Assembly (NCBI RefSeq): GCF_013363975.1
Contig: NZ_JABWGN010000026.1
Span: forward strand, 1 to 64,000
Source of the DNA: Nonomuraea montanisoli
GTDB lineage: Bacteria > Actinomycetota > Actinomycetes > Streptosporangiales > Streptosporangiaceae
Direction of reading: 5' to 3'
Length of the DNA stretch: 64,000 bases
Shown: positions 7,913 through 15,867 of the stretch, in pieces
Layout: every line of letters starts with the position of its first letter
Position numbering within the stretch: the stretch's first letter is position 1
Program-made: the position numbers and the translations under genes
The notes under the pieces: generated by a model
Told to the model about the DNA's origin: nothing
Database searches by the model: none
Seen by the model: the letters and a program-made list of their open reading frames with translations, nothing else

Positions 7913-8048
7913 GTCTTGACCCTACGTGTCAGTAGCCGGAAATGCCGTCTTCCCCGGAGATCTAAGGGAAAACCCAGGGTCGTCCCGGACCATCCGGTGG
8001 CGTTGTCGCCCGTCCGGCTCGGACCCGCCCTGAGGTGCCCAGAGGTGT

Positions 8049-8684
8049 TCAGAGGTCCACGGACTCCCCCGGGGCGAGGCGTCCGATGGTCGCGCCCAGG
8101 CCGGCCGCCTCACTGGCGAGGACGCCGTCCAGGACCTGCAGCCCCCATGCGTTGAGCAGCCCGTCGTGGACGGCGTAGGCGCGTCCCGGCGACAGTTTCC
8201 GCAGGTACGCGATCAGGTCGGGCACCGTCATCCAGGGCGCCTGGCCGGGGAAGAGCAGGGTGGGGGCGTCGAGCAGGGTCAGCGCGTCACCCGGATGGAA
8301 GACCTCGTCGTCGACGAGAAAGCCGACGTTGTCCACCGGGGGCACGTCGGGATGGCTGACATGGTGCTTCTCGCCCACGGCCCTCACCCGGAAGCCCGCG
8401 GCGGAGAAGGTGTCGCCGTCACGCACCACCGTCACGCGGTCGGCGAGGTCGGGCAGTTCGAGGGCCACGCCGGGACAGGTGTAGACGGCGAGGTCCGGAT
8501 GCTCCGCGGCGGCGGCGCGAAGGCGGTCGGGGTCGAAGTGGTCGAAGTGCTGGTGCGTGACGAGCACGGCCTCCGCCCCGCTCAGGGCCTCGGCCTCCGG
8601 GGTCATCAGCCCCGGGTCGATGACGAGCCCGCGCCCGTCCTTCTCCAACCGCACGCACGCGTGCCCGAACTTCGTCAGTCTCAT
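8049..8684 (-). CDS. MBL-fold metallo-hydrolase
   Basis: The 211-residue metallo-beta-lactamase-fold enzyme of the UlaG-like group. It opens MRLTKFGHACVRLE and has the metal-binding THQHFDHFD motif (about residues 44-52), followed by GEKHHVSH, FHPGDAL and a late His. The chosen start, ATG at 8684, matches the usual M(R/K)LTK(F/Y)GHA opening of the family; the open frame extends upstream without support. The substrate is unknown. It is downstream of rplA but separated by a strong terminator, so it probably has its own promoter. Confidence 0.85.
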   Translation of the reverse strand: MRLTKFGHACVRLEKDGRGLVIDPGLMTPEAEALSGAEAVLVTHQHFDHFDPDRLRAAAAEHPDLAVYTCPGVALELPDLADRVTVVRDGDTFSAAGFRVRAVGEKHHVSHPDVPPVDNVGFLVDDEVFHPGDALTLLDAPTLLFPGQAPWMTVPDLIAYLRKLSPGRAYAVHDGLLNAWGLQVLDGVLASEAAGLGATIGRLAPGESVDL

Positions 8685-8826
8685 GTCGGCATCCTGCGCC
8701 ACATGCGCCCCGCGCCGTGCCGCCTCCCCTGTCGGCGAACACCGGTGGCCGATGGCCACGGCACCGGTGTGGCGCGCCGAACGCCGACGGTCGGACGGCC
8801 GACGTGAGCCCGTACGCGCGCGTACG

Positions 8827-8865
8827 CGAACGGCCCCCGCCTGCGGTGCAGGCGGGGGCCGTTCG
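8827..8865 (-). terminator. Terminator after rplKA
   Basis: A perfect 18-base-pair inverted repeat with a 3-base loop (left arm 8827-8844, right arm 8848-8865) starts about 27 bases beyond the rplA stop codon. It is one of the strongest hairpins in the window. Confidence 0.8.
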
Positions 8866-8891
8866 ACGTGCGCCCTGGGGCGCGAACGTCG

Positions 8892-9611
8892 TTACGCGTC
8901 GAGCTCGGCCGTGAGGCCGCGCGTGGCGTTGGGGTCGACCGGGACGCCGGGGCCCATGGTGGTCGAGAAGGTGACCTTCTTGACGTAGCGGCCCTTGGCG
9001 GCCGACGGCTTGAGACGCAGCACCTCGTCCAGCGCGGCGGCGTAGTTCTCGATGAGCTTGCGCTCGTCGAACGACGTCTTGCCGATGATGAAGTGCAGGT
9101 TGGCCTGCCGGTCGGTGCGGAACTCGATCTTGCCGCCCTTGATCTCCGTCACGGCCTTGGCGACGTCGGGCGTCACGGTGCCGGTCTTGGGGTTGGGCAT
9201 GAGACCACGCGGGCCGAGGACGCGGCCCAGGCGGCCGACCTTGCCCATGAGGTCCGGGGTGGCGACCACGGCGTCGAACTCGTTGAGCCGGTTGCCCTTG
9301 GCGATCTCGTCGATCAGCTCGTCGGCGCCGACGATGTCGGCGCCAGCCTCGCGGGCGGCCTCGGCACGGTCACCGGTCGCGAAGACCAGGACCCGGGCGG
9401 TCTTACCGGTGCCGTGCGGAAGGTTGACCGTGCCGCGCACGATCTGGTCGGCCTTGCGAGGGTCGACGCCGAGCCGGAGGGCGACCTCGACGGTCGCGTC
9501 GAACTTGGTGGTCGACGTGTCCTTGGCGAGCTTGGCCGCCTCGGCCGGGGAGTAGAGCTTGTCGCGGTCGATCTTCGCCGCGGCGTTCTTGTGCGCCTTG
9601 CTGCGCTGCAT
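8892..9611 (-). CDS. rplA: 50S ribosomal protein L1
   Basis: The 239-residue ribosomal L1 stalk protein. Diagnostic segments include VEVALRLGVDPRKADQIVRG, GADIVGADELIDEI and LGPRGLMPNPKTGTVTPDV. The start is ATG with AAGGAG upstream. It lies 59 bases downstream of rplK. L1 usually represses rplKA by binding the leader of its own mRNA. Confidence 0.98.
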   Translation of the reverse strand: MQRSKAHKNAAAKIDRDKLYSPAEAAKLAKDTSTTKFDATVEVALRLGVDPRKADQIVRGTVNLPHGTGKTARVLVFATGDRAEAAREAGADIVGADELIDEIAKGNRLNEFDAVVATPDLMGKVGRLGRVLGPRGLMPNPKTGTVTPDVAKAVTEIKGGKIEFRTDRQANLHFIIGKTSFDERKLIENYAAALDEVLRLKPSAAKGRYVKKVTFSTTMGPGVPVDPNATRGLTAELDA

Positions 9612-9670
9612 GATGTCTCCTTGTGGTCCGCGGGCCAGCGCTGGGCCCTCCCACGGGCTGGGAAAAGGTC

Positions 9671-10102
9671 TCAGTCGGCGACGGTGATGCCCATCGACCG
9701 GGCGGTGCCGGCGATGATCTTCTCGGCCGCCTCGATGTCGTTGGCGTTGAGGTCGGGCATCTTGGTCTCGGCGATGCTGCGGAGCTGCTCGCGGCTGAGC
9801 TTGCCGACCTTGTCCTTGTGCGGGACCGCGCTGCCCTTGTCGAGACCCAGAGCCTTCTTGATCAGCTCGGGCGCCGGGGGCGTCTTCGTGACGAAGGTGA
9901 AGCTGCGGTCCTCGAAAATGGTGATCTCAACGGGGATGATGTTGCCCCGCTGGGCCTCCGTCGCAGCGTTGTACTGCTTGACGAAGTCCATGATGTTGAC
10001 GCCGTGCGGACCGAGGGCGGTACCGACCGGCGGGGCGGGCGTGGCCTGGCCAGCGGGGAGCTGAACCTTGACGAGCGCCGCGATCTTCTTCTTCGGAGGC
10101 AT
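9671..10102 (-). CDS. rplK: 50S ribosomal protein L11
   Basis: The 143-residue L11 contains KVQLPAGQATPAPPVGTALG and GVNIMDFVKQYNAAT at the N-terminus and ends in IIAGTARSMGITVAD. It forms the GTPase-associated centre and the thiostrepton-binding site with 23S rRNA. ATG at 10102 is preceded by AGAAGGA; the 19 extra in-frame codons upstream are not needed. First gene of rplKA. Confidence 0.98.
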   Translation of the reverse strand: MPPKKKIAALVKVQLPAGQATPAPPVGTALGPHGVNIMDFVKQYNAATEAQRGNIIPVEITIFEDRSFTFVTKTPPAPELIKKALGLDKGSAVPHKDKVGKLSREQLRSIAETKMPDLNANDIEAAEKIIAGTARSMGITVAD

Positions 10103-10166
10103 GTGTCCTTCTCCGGGTCCTGATCGTGATGCTGTCCGGGCGCGGGTGCGGCCGGACATGTCGGAA

Positions 10167-10190
10167 GGCCGCCCTTCGCGACAGGCGGCC
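10167..10190 (-). promoter_or_regulatory. Hairpin in the nusG-rplK gap
   Basis: GGCCGCC (10167-10173) and GGCGGCC (10184-10190) form a 7-base-pair stem with a 10-base loop, 65 bases upstream of rplK. It could be the nusG terminator or part of the leader that L1 binds; I cannot tell which. Confidence 0.4.
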
Positions 10191-10219
10191 AGCCGAACGT
10201 CTAAGTGTATGTGATCGTT

Positions 10220-10984
10220 TTAGATCTTCGAGACCTGGTTGAACGACAGCTCGACCGGGGTCTCGCGGCCGAAGATCGAGACGAGCACCTTGAGCTTCTG
10301 CGACTCGGGGCTGATCTCGCTCACCGAGGCGGGCAGCGTGGCGAACGGGCCGTCCATGACCGTGACGGACTCGCCGATCTCGAACTCGACCGTGGGGCCG
10401 GTGGAGGTCTTGGCGGTGGCCTTCTTGCTCTCCTCGGTGGGCTCCGGGGCGAGCAGCTTGGCGACCTCGTCGAGGCTCAGCGGGCTCGGCTTGTTGGACA
10501 GGCCGACGAAGCCGGTGACGCCCGGCGTGTTGCGCACCGCGGCCCAGGACTCGTCGGTCAGCTCCATGCGCACCAGCACGTAGCCGGGCAGCACCCGCTC
10601 CTTGACCGGGACCTTCTTGCCGCTCTTGAACTCCTGGACGGTGTGCGTCGGCACCTCGACCTGGTAGATGTAGTCCTCCATGTTGAGCGACACGTTGCGG
10701 CTCTCGATGTTGGACTTCACGCGGTTCTCGTAACCGGCGTAGGAGTGGATCACGTACCACTCGCCGGGAAGGCCGCGCAGACCGCGCTTGAACTCCTCGA
10801 CGGGATCGACGTCGGGCTCTGCGTCACCGTCCTCGGCTGCGGGAGCCTCGTCGGCGGCGGCCTCGTCCTCGTCGCTGTCCGCGAACTCGGCGCCGTTGGA
10901 CTCCTCAGCGGCCTCGACGGCCTCTTCCGGCTCGTCGCCCCACTCGCTACGGGGCTCCTCCGCCGGCACTGAAGACTCGGACAC
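10220..10984 (-). CDS. nusG: Transcription termination/antitermination factor NusG
   Basis: The 254-residue protein has an acidic N-terminal extension (about 1-70, rich in E, D and A), common in actinobacteria, then the NGN domain (LPGEWYVIHSYAGYENRVKS ... VLPGYVLVRMELTDESW) and a C-terminal KOW domain (GESVTVMDGPFATLPASVSE). It binds RNA polymerase, modulating pausing and coupling to Rho or ribosomes. The start is GTG with GAGGAAAG upstream. It follows secE by 78 bases. Confidence 0.97.
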   Translation of the reverse strand: MSESSVPAEEPRSEWGDEPEEAVEAAEESNGAEFADSDEDEAAADEAPAAEDGDAEPDVDPVEEFKRGLRGLPGEWYVIHSYAGYENRVKSNIESRNVSLNMEDYIYQVEVPTHTVQEFKSGKKVPVKERVLPGYVLVRMELTDESWAAVRNTPGVTGFVGLSNKPSPLSLDEVAKLLAPEPTEESKKATAKTSTGPTVEFEIGESVTVMDGPFATLPASVSEISPESQKLKVLVSIFGRETPVELSFNQVSKI

Positions 10985-11062
10985 GGTGACTTTCCTCTTC
11001 CGTCGAATTTCGTCGAATCGAATGGCGACTCCGTCAGGCGGCCTCGGCGACCCCGACGCGGA

Positions 11063-11317
11063 TCAGGATCCGCCGAAGACCTTGAGGACGGCCCAGCCGA
11101 GGGCGCTGTCCAGCCCGTACACGACGGCCACCATGATCAGAACGAATACCAGGACGACCGTGGTGTAGGTGACAAGATCCTTGCGTGTCGGCCAGATGAC
11201 CTTGCGCAGCTCGTTGACGACCTGCCGGTAGAAAAGGGCAGGCGTAGTGCGAGACTTCTTCTCACCACTGGGCTTGCCTGCGGTCTCGCCGCGCGTGTCG
11301 ATCGCCACAGTCCTCAC
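11063..11317 (-). CDS. secE: Preprotein translocase subunit SecE
   Basis: The 84-residue single-span subunit of the SecYEG channel has the conserved amphipathic segment FYRQVVNELRKVIWPTRKDL followed by one membrane helix (TTVVLVFVLIMVAVVYGLDS). The start is uncertain between GTG at 11317 and GTG at 11308; the second has the better-placed AGGTGAGG. It is the first gene of secE-nusG, directly downstream of tRNA-Trp, the usual actinobacterial order. Confidence 0.95.
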   Translation of the reverse strand: MRTVAIDTRGETAGKPSGEKKSRTTPALFYRQVVNELRKVIWPTRKDLVTYTTVVLVFVLIMVAVVYGLDSALGWAVLKVFGGS

Positions 11318-11386
11318 CTGAATCTGTCGTATCCAACGCAGTTTGCGGCGCGCATTACACGCCCATTATTGCGCGGACCGCACTCG

Positions 11387-11459
11387 CAGGGCACGAGGGA
11401 CTCGAACCCCCAACCGCCGGTTTTGGAGACCGGTGCGCTACCAATTGCGCCAGTGCCCT
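11387..11459 (-). tRNA. trpT: tRNA-Trp (anticodon CCA)
   Basis: The 73-base cloverleaf has acceptor stem AGGGCAC/GTGCCCT, D arm GCGC-AATTGGTA-GCGC, anticodon stem CCGGT/ACCGG with loop CTCCAAA (anticodon CCA), and T arm with TTCGAGT. CCA 3' end is not encoded. A tRNA-Trp just upstream of secE is standard in actinobacteria. Confidence 0.96.
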
Positions 11460-11471
11460 ATGTCGCCAACC

Positions 11472-11477
11472 ACACTA
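11472..11477 (-). promoter_or_regulatory. -10 box of tRNA-Trp
   Basis: TAGTGT on the minus strand lies 12 bases before the first base of the tRNA. The -35 region (near TCCAGG) is weak, so this is tentative. Confidence 0.35.
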
Positions 11478-11640
11478 CCCTGATCGGCTCACTGCCTGGA
11501 CCGAACCGCACATCGACATGCGGCGGTACGACCAGGCGAAAGTGTATCGGTGGATCCCCATTCCGTCGAACTCATTCCGATCTCCCAGCTCAGAGCCCCG
11601 GAGACGGGCCGCGGCGGCGAGGAGATGAAAGCATGGGGAC

Positions 11641-12849
11641 ATGTCCATGCGACCTCGCGTCTCCACGCGAATCTCCGCGATCTCCGAGTCAGCCACTCTC
11701 GCCGTGGACGCCCGGGCGAAGGCGATGAAGGCGGACGGCCGCCCGGTCATCGGCTTCGGCGCCGGCGAGCCCGACTTCCCGACACCCGAGTACATCGTCG
11801 AGGCGGCGGTCGAGGCGGCGCGCGACCCCCGCTTCCACAAGTACACGCCGGCCGGCGGCCTGCCCGAGCTGAAGCTGGCCATCGCCGACAAGACGCTGCG
11901 CGACTCCGGCTACCGGGTGGAGCCCACGCAGGTCCTGGTCACCAACGGCGGCAAGCAGGCCGTCTACGAGGCGTTCGCCACGCTGCTCGACCCGGGCGAC
12001 GAGGTCCTGGTCGTCGCGCCGTACTGGACGACGTACCCGGAGGCGATCAAGCTGGCGGGCGGCGTCCAGGTCGACGTCGTGACCGACGAGACGACCGGCT
12101 ATCTCGCGACGGTCGACCAGCTCGAGGCGGCGCGCACGGAGCGCACGAAGGTGCTGCTGTTCGTCTCGCCGTCCAACCCCACGGGCGCGGTCCACACGCG
12201 CGAGCAGACCGAGGAGATCGGCCGCTGGGCGGCCGAGCACGGCCTGTGGGTGGTCACGGACGAGATCTACGAGCACCTCGTGTACGGCGGCGCCGAGTTC
12301 ACCAGCATCGCCACGGCCGTGCCGGAGCTGGCCGACCGGGTGGTCGTGCTCAACGGCGTGGCCAAGACGTACGCGATGACGGGCTGGCGGGTGGGCTGGC
12401 TCATCGGCCCCCCGGACGTGGTGCGGGCGGCCACCAACCTCCAGTCGCACGCCACCTCCAACGTGGCGAACGTCTCGCAGATGGCCGCGCTGGCGGCGGT
12501 GCGCGGCGACCTGTCGGCGGTGGAGCGGATGCGCGAGGCGTTCGACCGGCGCCGGCGGACCATGCTCCGGATGCTCAACGAGATCCCCGGCGTGGTGTGC
12601 CCGGAGCCGAAGGGGGCGTTCTACGCGTACCCGTCGGTCAAGGAGCTGCTGGGCAAGGAGCTGCGCGGACGGCGGCCCGCGTCGTCGGCGGAGCTGGCCG
12701 AGCTGATCCTGGAGGAGGCCGAGGTCGCGGTGGTGCCGGGTGAGGCGTTCGGCACGCCGGGGTACTTCCGGCTGTCGTACGCGCTCGGCGACGACGACCT
12801 GGTCGAGGGCGTCAGCCGGATGGCCAAGCTGCTGTCCGAGGCGCACTGA
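11641..12849 (+). CDS. aspC: Aspartate aminotransferase-type PLP enzyme
   Basis: The 402-residue fold-type I aminotransferase, class Ia/b. Visible motifs are GFGAGEPDFPTPEYI near the N-terminus, VTNGGKQAVYEAF (cofactor phosphate binding), SPSNPTGAV (Asn contacting PLP), VTDEIYEHLVY, and AKTYAMTGWRVGW with the PLP-binding Lys at about residue 242. The C-terminal YFRLSYALGDD carries the substrate-binding Arg. Most likely it converts aspartate and 2-oxoglutarate to oxaloacetate and glutamate; relatives also act on prephenate. The start could be ATG 11641 or ATG 11647, the second with better GGGG spacing. Confidence 0.88.
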   Translation: MSMRPRVSTRISAISESATLAVDARAKAMKADGRPVIGFGAGEPDFPTPEYIVEAAVEAARDPRFHKYTPAGGLPELKLAIADKTLRDSGYRVEPTQVLVTNGGKQAVYEAFATLLDPGDEVLVVAPYWTTYPEAIKLAGGVQVDVVTDETTGYLATVDQLEAARTERTKVLLFVSPSNPTGAVHTREQTEEIGRWAAEHGLWVVTDEIYEHLVYGGAEFTSIATAVPELADRVVVLNGVAKTYAMTGWRVGWLIGPPDVVRAATNLQSHATSNVANVSQMAALAAVRGDLSAVERMREAFDRRRRTMLRMLNEIPGVVCPEPKGAFYAYPSVKELLGKELRGRRPASSAELAELILEEAEVAVVPGEAFGTPGYFRLSYALGDDDLVEGVSRMAKLLSEAH

Positions 12850-12870
12850 CGCTCCGGGCCTCCGGGTCCG

Positions 12871-13377
12871 TCAGCCGTTCAGGGCTATGCCGTCGGCGAC
12901 GTCCTGGACCTCGTGGGCGAGTCCCGGCGTCGCGGCCACGTACACCGCGACGCCGGGCCGTTCGAGCCACATGAAGTTGCGCATGTCGCCACGGGTGCGC
13001 CAGCGCAGCGCCGGCATGCCCTCGTACGCGCCGAGCCCGGCCCTGCTGACCAGTCCGGCGAACGTCTCGACGGACCGGACCCCGCACACGACCCCGACGA
13101 GCAGCTGCTCGCCGCCGCCGCTGCCGCGCCAGGTCCGGCCGCGCACGTGGAGCTTGCGGGTCAGGGACTTGATCCGCCTGAACGCGGGGCCGCGGGTGAG
13201 CCCGGACGGCACGTAGGTGAGCGTCACGTTGCCGTCACCGCAGGTGAGGTCCGGGTACGGCGTCTCGTGGACGGTGACGGGACCGGGCGTGGTGCGCGCG
13301 GTGTGCGTCACGGGCACGTCGGAGCCGCAACCGGCCACTGCCAGCACGATGATCGCCGAGGTCAGGCAGCGGCGCAT
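12871..13377 (-). CDS. Putative lipoprotein with YxPxGL domain
   Basis: The 168-residue lipoprotein has signal peptide MRRCLTSAIIVLAVAGCGSD with the lipobox Cys at position 17. The mature part has LTYVPSGLTRGP, then EGMPALRW, then LERPGVAVYVAATPGL and a VADGI end. This order of motifs also appears in the two genes upstream (13405 and 14404), suggesting one divergent domain family. It is the last gene of an operon starting with an ECF sigma factor, 27 bases after its neighbour. Function unknown; an extracytoplasmic sensing or binding role is inference. Confidence 0.7.
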   Translation of the reverse strand: MRRCLTSAIIVLAVAGCGSDVPVTHTARTTPGPVTVHETPYPDLTCGDGNVTLTYVPSGLTRGPAFRRIKSLTRKLHVRGRTWRGSGGGEQLLVGVVCGVRSVETFAGLVSRAGLGAYEGMPALRWRTRGDMRNFMWLERPGVAVYVAATPGLAHEVQDVADGIALNG

Positions 13378-13404
13378 CGACCCCCCATGACTTTTTGTGG
13401 AGAC

Positions 13405-14322
13405 TCAGGGAAAACCTCCCCAGTCTCCTACAGGACTCCGCACAGAGGCGGCAACAGGAAGCAGCTCCCCGGCGAGCGGTTCACCGACCCGGACGCGGAC
13501 CCCGGTGCCGGGACGCACGAGCCGGACGACGGTGCGGCCGCCGCGCGGGTCGCGGCCGACCATGGCGGGCCTGCCGCCGACGACGGTCTCCCTGGACCCG
13601 GGCGGGGCGGTGCGGCGATAGGCCGCCCAGCTCGCGGCGATCGCGCCGTAGTCGGCGCGGGCCTCGACGAACCTGTCGCCCGCGCCGGATCCCGCTGCCT
13701 TGGGGGCCGGTCCGTACGAGGGTCGTGCGGCCCAGACGGCCCACACGGTACGTGTGCCGGGGCCCGTGTCGGCCGCTCCCCCGCCTGTTCGGGTGAGCCC
13801 GGCCGGGAGGTGGGTGAACCAGAGGTCGCCGGAGACGACGGCGAGGGTGGGGGCGCGGCCGGGAGGCGGCGGCGCCTGCGCGGGTCCGGCGGGGGCGCCG
13901 GTGGGGGTGCGGGTGGGAGTGCCGGTGGAGGTCCCGGCGGGAGTGCCGGCCGTGGACGGCGCGACGCGGGGTTCGGAAAGCGGTGGCGGGGCGGGCGGCG
14001 GGTCGAGGGCGGCGGCGCGGGGCGGGCGGCCGAACCCCGAGGAGAAGATCCCGTACACCGTGGTCGCCGCCACCCCGAACGCGCCGAGCGCGAGCACCGC
14101 CCGCCACCACTGCCCCCGCGGGCGCCCCCCGGAGCCTGGCTCCTGTGGCGCCGCGCCCTCTCGCGGAGCCGGGGCGGCGCGCGGGCCTCGGGTGCCCTGC
14201 CGGGGGACCGCCGCCCCCGAGACGGGCGTCTCCCCCGCGATCGGCGCCTCCTGGGAGGGCGGCGCGTCCTGTGCGGGCGGCGCGTCCTGCGGGGGGCGGG
14301 GGGTCATCGCCTCAGGGGTCAT
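13405..14322 (-). CDS. Pro-rich single-span membrane protein with YxPxGL domain
   Basis: The 305-residue protein has a Pro/Ala/Gln-rich cytoplasmic N-terminus, one membrane helix (WWRAVLALGAFGVAATTVYG), a Pro/Thr-rich linker and an outer domain beginning LWFTHLPAGLTRTGG and ending VRLVRPGTGVRVRVGEPL ... VAASV. The outer domain parallels those of the genes on either side. The start chosen, ATG at 14322, has GGAGCGGGG upstream; the frame runs further up to 14400 but overlaps the previous gene's end. Member of the sigma-PASTA operon. Function unknown. Confidence 0.65.
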   Translation of the reverse strand: MTPEAMTPRPPQDAPPAQDAPPSQEAPIAGETPVSGAAVPRQGTRGPRAAPAPREGAAPQEPGSGGRPRGQWWRAVLALGAFGVAATTVYGIFSSGFGRPPRAAALDPPPAPPPLSEPRVAPSTAGTPAGTSTGTPTRTPTGAPAGPAQAPPPPGRAPTLAVVSGDLWFTHLPAGLTRTGGGAADTGPGTRTVWAVWAARPSYGPAPKAAGSGAGDRFVEARADYGAIAASWAAYRRTAPPGSRETVVGGRPAMVGRDPRGGRTVVRLVRPGTGVRVRVGEPLAGELLPVAASVRSPVGDWGGFP

Positions 14323-14403
14323 GACCGTAGGATCCCCGCTCCACCGCCGCCCGTGGTGCCGTTCGCGCGACTGGCCCCCGCTCAGCCGGCGACGCGGCAC
14401 GGG

Positions 14404-15300
14404 TCACTCGGCCGCTTCGATCCCCTCGGCGATCTTCTTCAGCTCGGCCGGGGCGTCGACCTTCTTGACGTACATCGGGCTGATGTACACCTCTACCGCC
14501 AGGTCGTCGCGGAGGAGGAAGCCGATCGTGGCCGTGGTGTCCTCCCTGGGCTCCTCGATGACCTCACCGCCGTCCGTGAGGTTGCCCAGGTAGCCCCTGC
14601 GCTCGCCGATCTCGACGGAGGGCACGGTCCCCATCCGGCTCCGGACGTGCCGGACCGCCTCGCCCTCGTACACGACCACCTCGACGCCGTACCCCTTGGT
14701 GCCGTCACCCCCGGGTGAGAAGGAGGTGGCGTAGCTCTTCCTGCCGAAGCCGTTCTTGCCCGACCACCTGTCCCAGGCGAGGCCCTCGGGCAGGTAGCCG
14801 ATGTGGATGCCGCCGAACGTCCGGCCGTCGCCGAGGTCGCCCAGGTCCTGCGGGTCCTTGGCGCGCGGCATGGATCTGAGGACGACGAGCGAGTTCCTGG
14901 CGAGCTCCGTGCCGGCGGCGGGCTTCTGCGTGACGACGATCTCGTCGGCGGTGCCGGACGGCTCCGGGCCCTCCAGGCCCAGGCCGGCCGCGCGTACGGC
15001 CGCGACGGCGTCGGCGGTCTTCATGCCCGTGACGTCGGGCATGGTGACGGAGTCCACCACGGCGGTGTCCTGGCCCGAGGTGGGCGAGCTCGCCGCCGGG
15101 GCGGGGGCGGTCCGTCCGGTGCCGAGCGCCACGGGCACGGCCACGGCGACGGCGGCCGTCACCAGGGCGGCTCCGGCCACGCGGAACCTGATGACGTGGG
15201 CCCGGTGACGGCTGCGCACGGTCCGGCCCAGCGTGGGCGGGGCCTGGACGTGGGACACCTGGCGCTCCATGGCCTCCGCGAGGAGGTCCTCGACGTTCAC
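14404..15300 (-). CDS. PASTA-domain membrane protein coupled to ECF sigma factor
   Basis: The 298-residue protein has a short cytoplasmic N-terminus (about 1-38, possible anti-sigma segment), one membrane helix (about 39-60), a PASTA domain (MPDVTGMKTADAVAAVRAAG ... VVTQKPAAGTEL, about 86-145) and a C-terminal domain with HIGYLPEGLAWDRW and IAEGIEAAE. PASTA domains usually bind peptidoglycan or muropeptides. Its GTG start overlaps the sigma-factor stop (GTGA), so translation is coupled, the usual sign of a sigma/anti-sigma pair. The anti-sigma role is inference; no ZAS-type zinc motif is visible. Confidence 0.72.
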   Translation of the reverse strand: MNVEDLLAEAMERQVSHVQAPPTLGRTVRSRHRAHVIRFRVAGAALVTAAVAVAVPVALGTGRTAPAPAASSPTSGQDTAVVDSVTMPDVTGMKTADAVAAVRAAGLGLEGPEPSGTADEIVVTQKPAAGTELARNSLVVLRSMPRAKDPQDLGDLGDGRTFGGIHIGYLPEGLAWDRWSGKNGFGRKSYATSFSPGGDGTKGYGVEVVVYEGEAVRHVRSRMGTVPSVEIGERRGYLGNLTDGGEVIEEPREDTTATIGFLLRDDLAVEVYISPMYVKKVDAPAELKKIAEGIEAAE

Positions 15301-15797
15301 GGCATCGCTCCTTCTGTGACGTTCATGCGTTCGCGGATCCTGGCCAGGCCGCGCGCGGCCTGGGACTTGACGGTGCCGGGCGAGCAGCCGAGCAGGGCGG
15401 CGGTCGCGGCCTCGGACTGGTCCTCCCAGTAGCGGAGGACGAGCACGGCCCGCATGCGGGGCGGGAGCCTGCGCAGTTCCTCGAAGAGCGCGTCGCGCAG
15501 GTCGAGGTCGGGTGAGGGCGCGGCCGTCTCGGGCGGCCGCGCGAACGTGATCTCCTGGATCAGCCGGCGGCGCCGCGCCTTGCTGATCGCCGCGTTGACG
15601 ACGATCCTGCGCGCGTACGCCTCCGGGTTGTCGCTCCGGATCCTCGGCCAGTGCCGGTAGACCTTCTCCAGCGCGTGCTGGACGAGGTCCTCGGCGTCGT
15701 GGCTGGTGGCGCCACAGACCAGGATCGCGGTGCGCATGAGCGAGGTGCTCCGGGCGGCGAGGAACTCGTCGAACGCCGCCTCATCTTCATCCGTCAT
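15297..15797 (-). CDS. ECF RNA polymerase sigma factor (SigE family)
   Basis: The 166-residue group 4 sigma factor. Region 2 is FDEFLAARSTSLMRTAILVC ... HDAEDLVQHALEKVYRHWPR and region 4 is LPPRMRAVLVLRYWEDQSEA with the helix-turn-helix LLGCSPGTVKSQAARGLARI. The start is ATG at 15797; the frame extends upstream but that part has no support. A matching ECF promoter (CAACC, 16 bases, CGTT) lies just upstream, so it may activate its own operon. Coupled to the PASTA protein that may hold it at the membrane. Confidence 0.88.
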   Translation of the reverse strand: MTDEDEAAFDEFLAARSTSLMRTAILVCGATSHDAEDLVQHALEKVYRHWPRIRSDNPEAYARRIVVNAAISKARRRRLIQEITFARPPETAAPSPDLDLRDALFEELRRLPPRMRAVLVLRYWEDQSEAATAALLGCSPGTVKSQAARGLARIRERMNVTEGAMP

Positions 15798-15825
15798 GAG
15801 CGAGGGTCCCCTTTCGCCCCTCCTC

Positions 15826-15850
15826 AACGCGTGAGTACCGCGTCGGGTTG
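15826..15850 (-). promoter_or_regulatory. ECF-type promoter of the sigma/PASTA operon
   Basis: On the minus strand -35 CAACC (15850-15846) and -10 CGTT (15829-15826) are separated by exactly 16 bases. This is the classic spacing for promoters read by ECF sigma factors and lies about 30 bases upstream of the sigma gene, suggesting autoregulation. Confidence 0.6.
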
Positions 15851-15867
15851 AGTGGCACCATAGGGAA

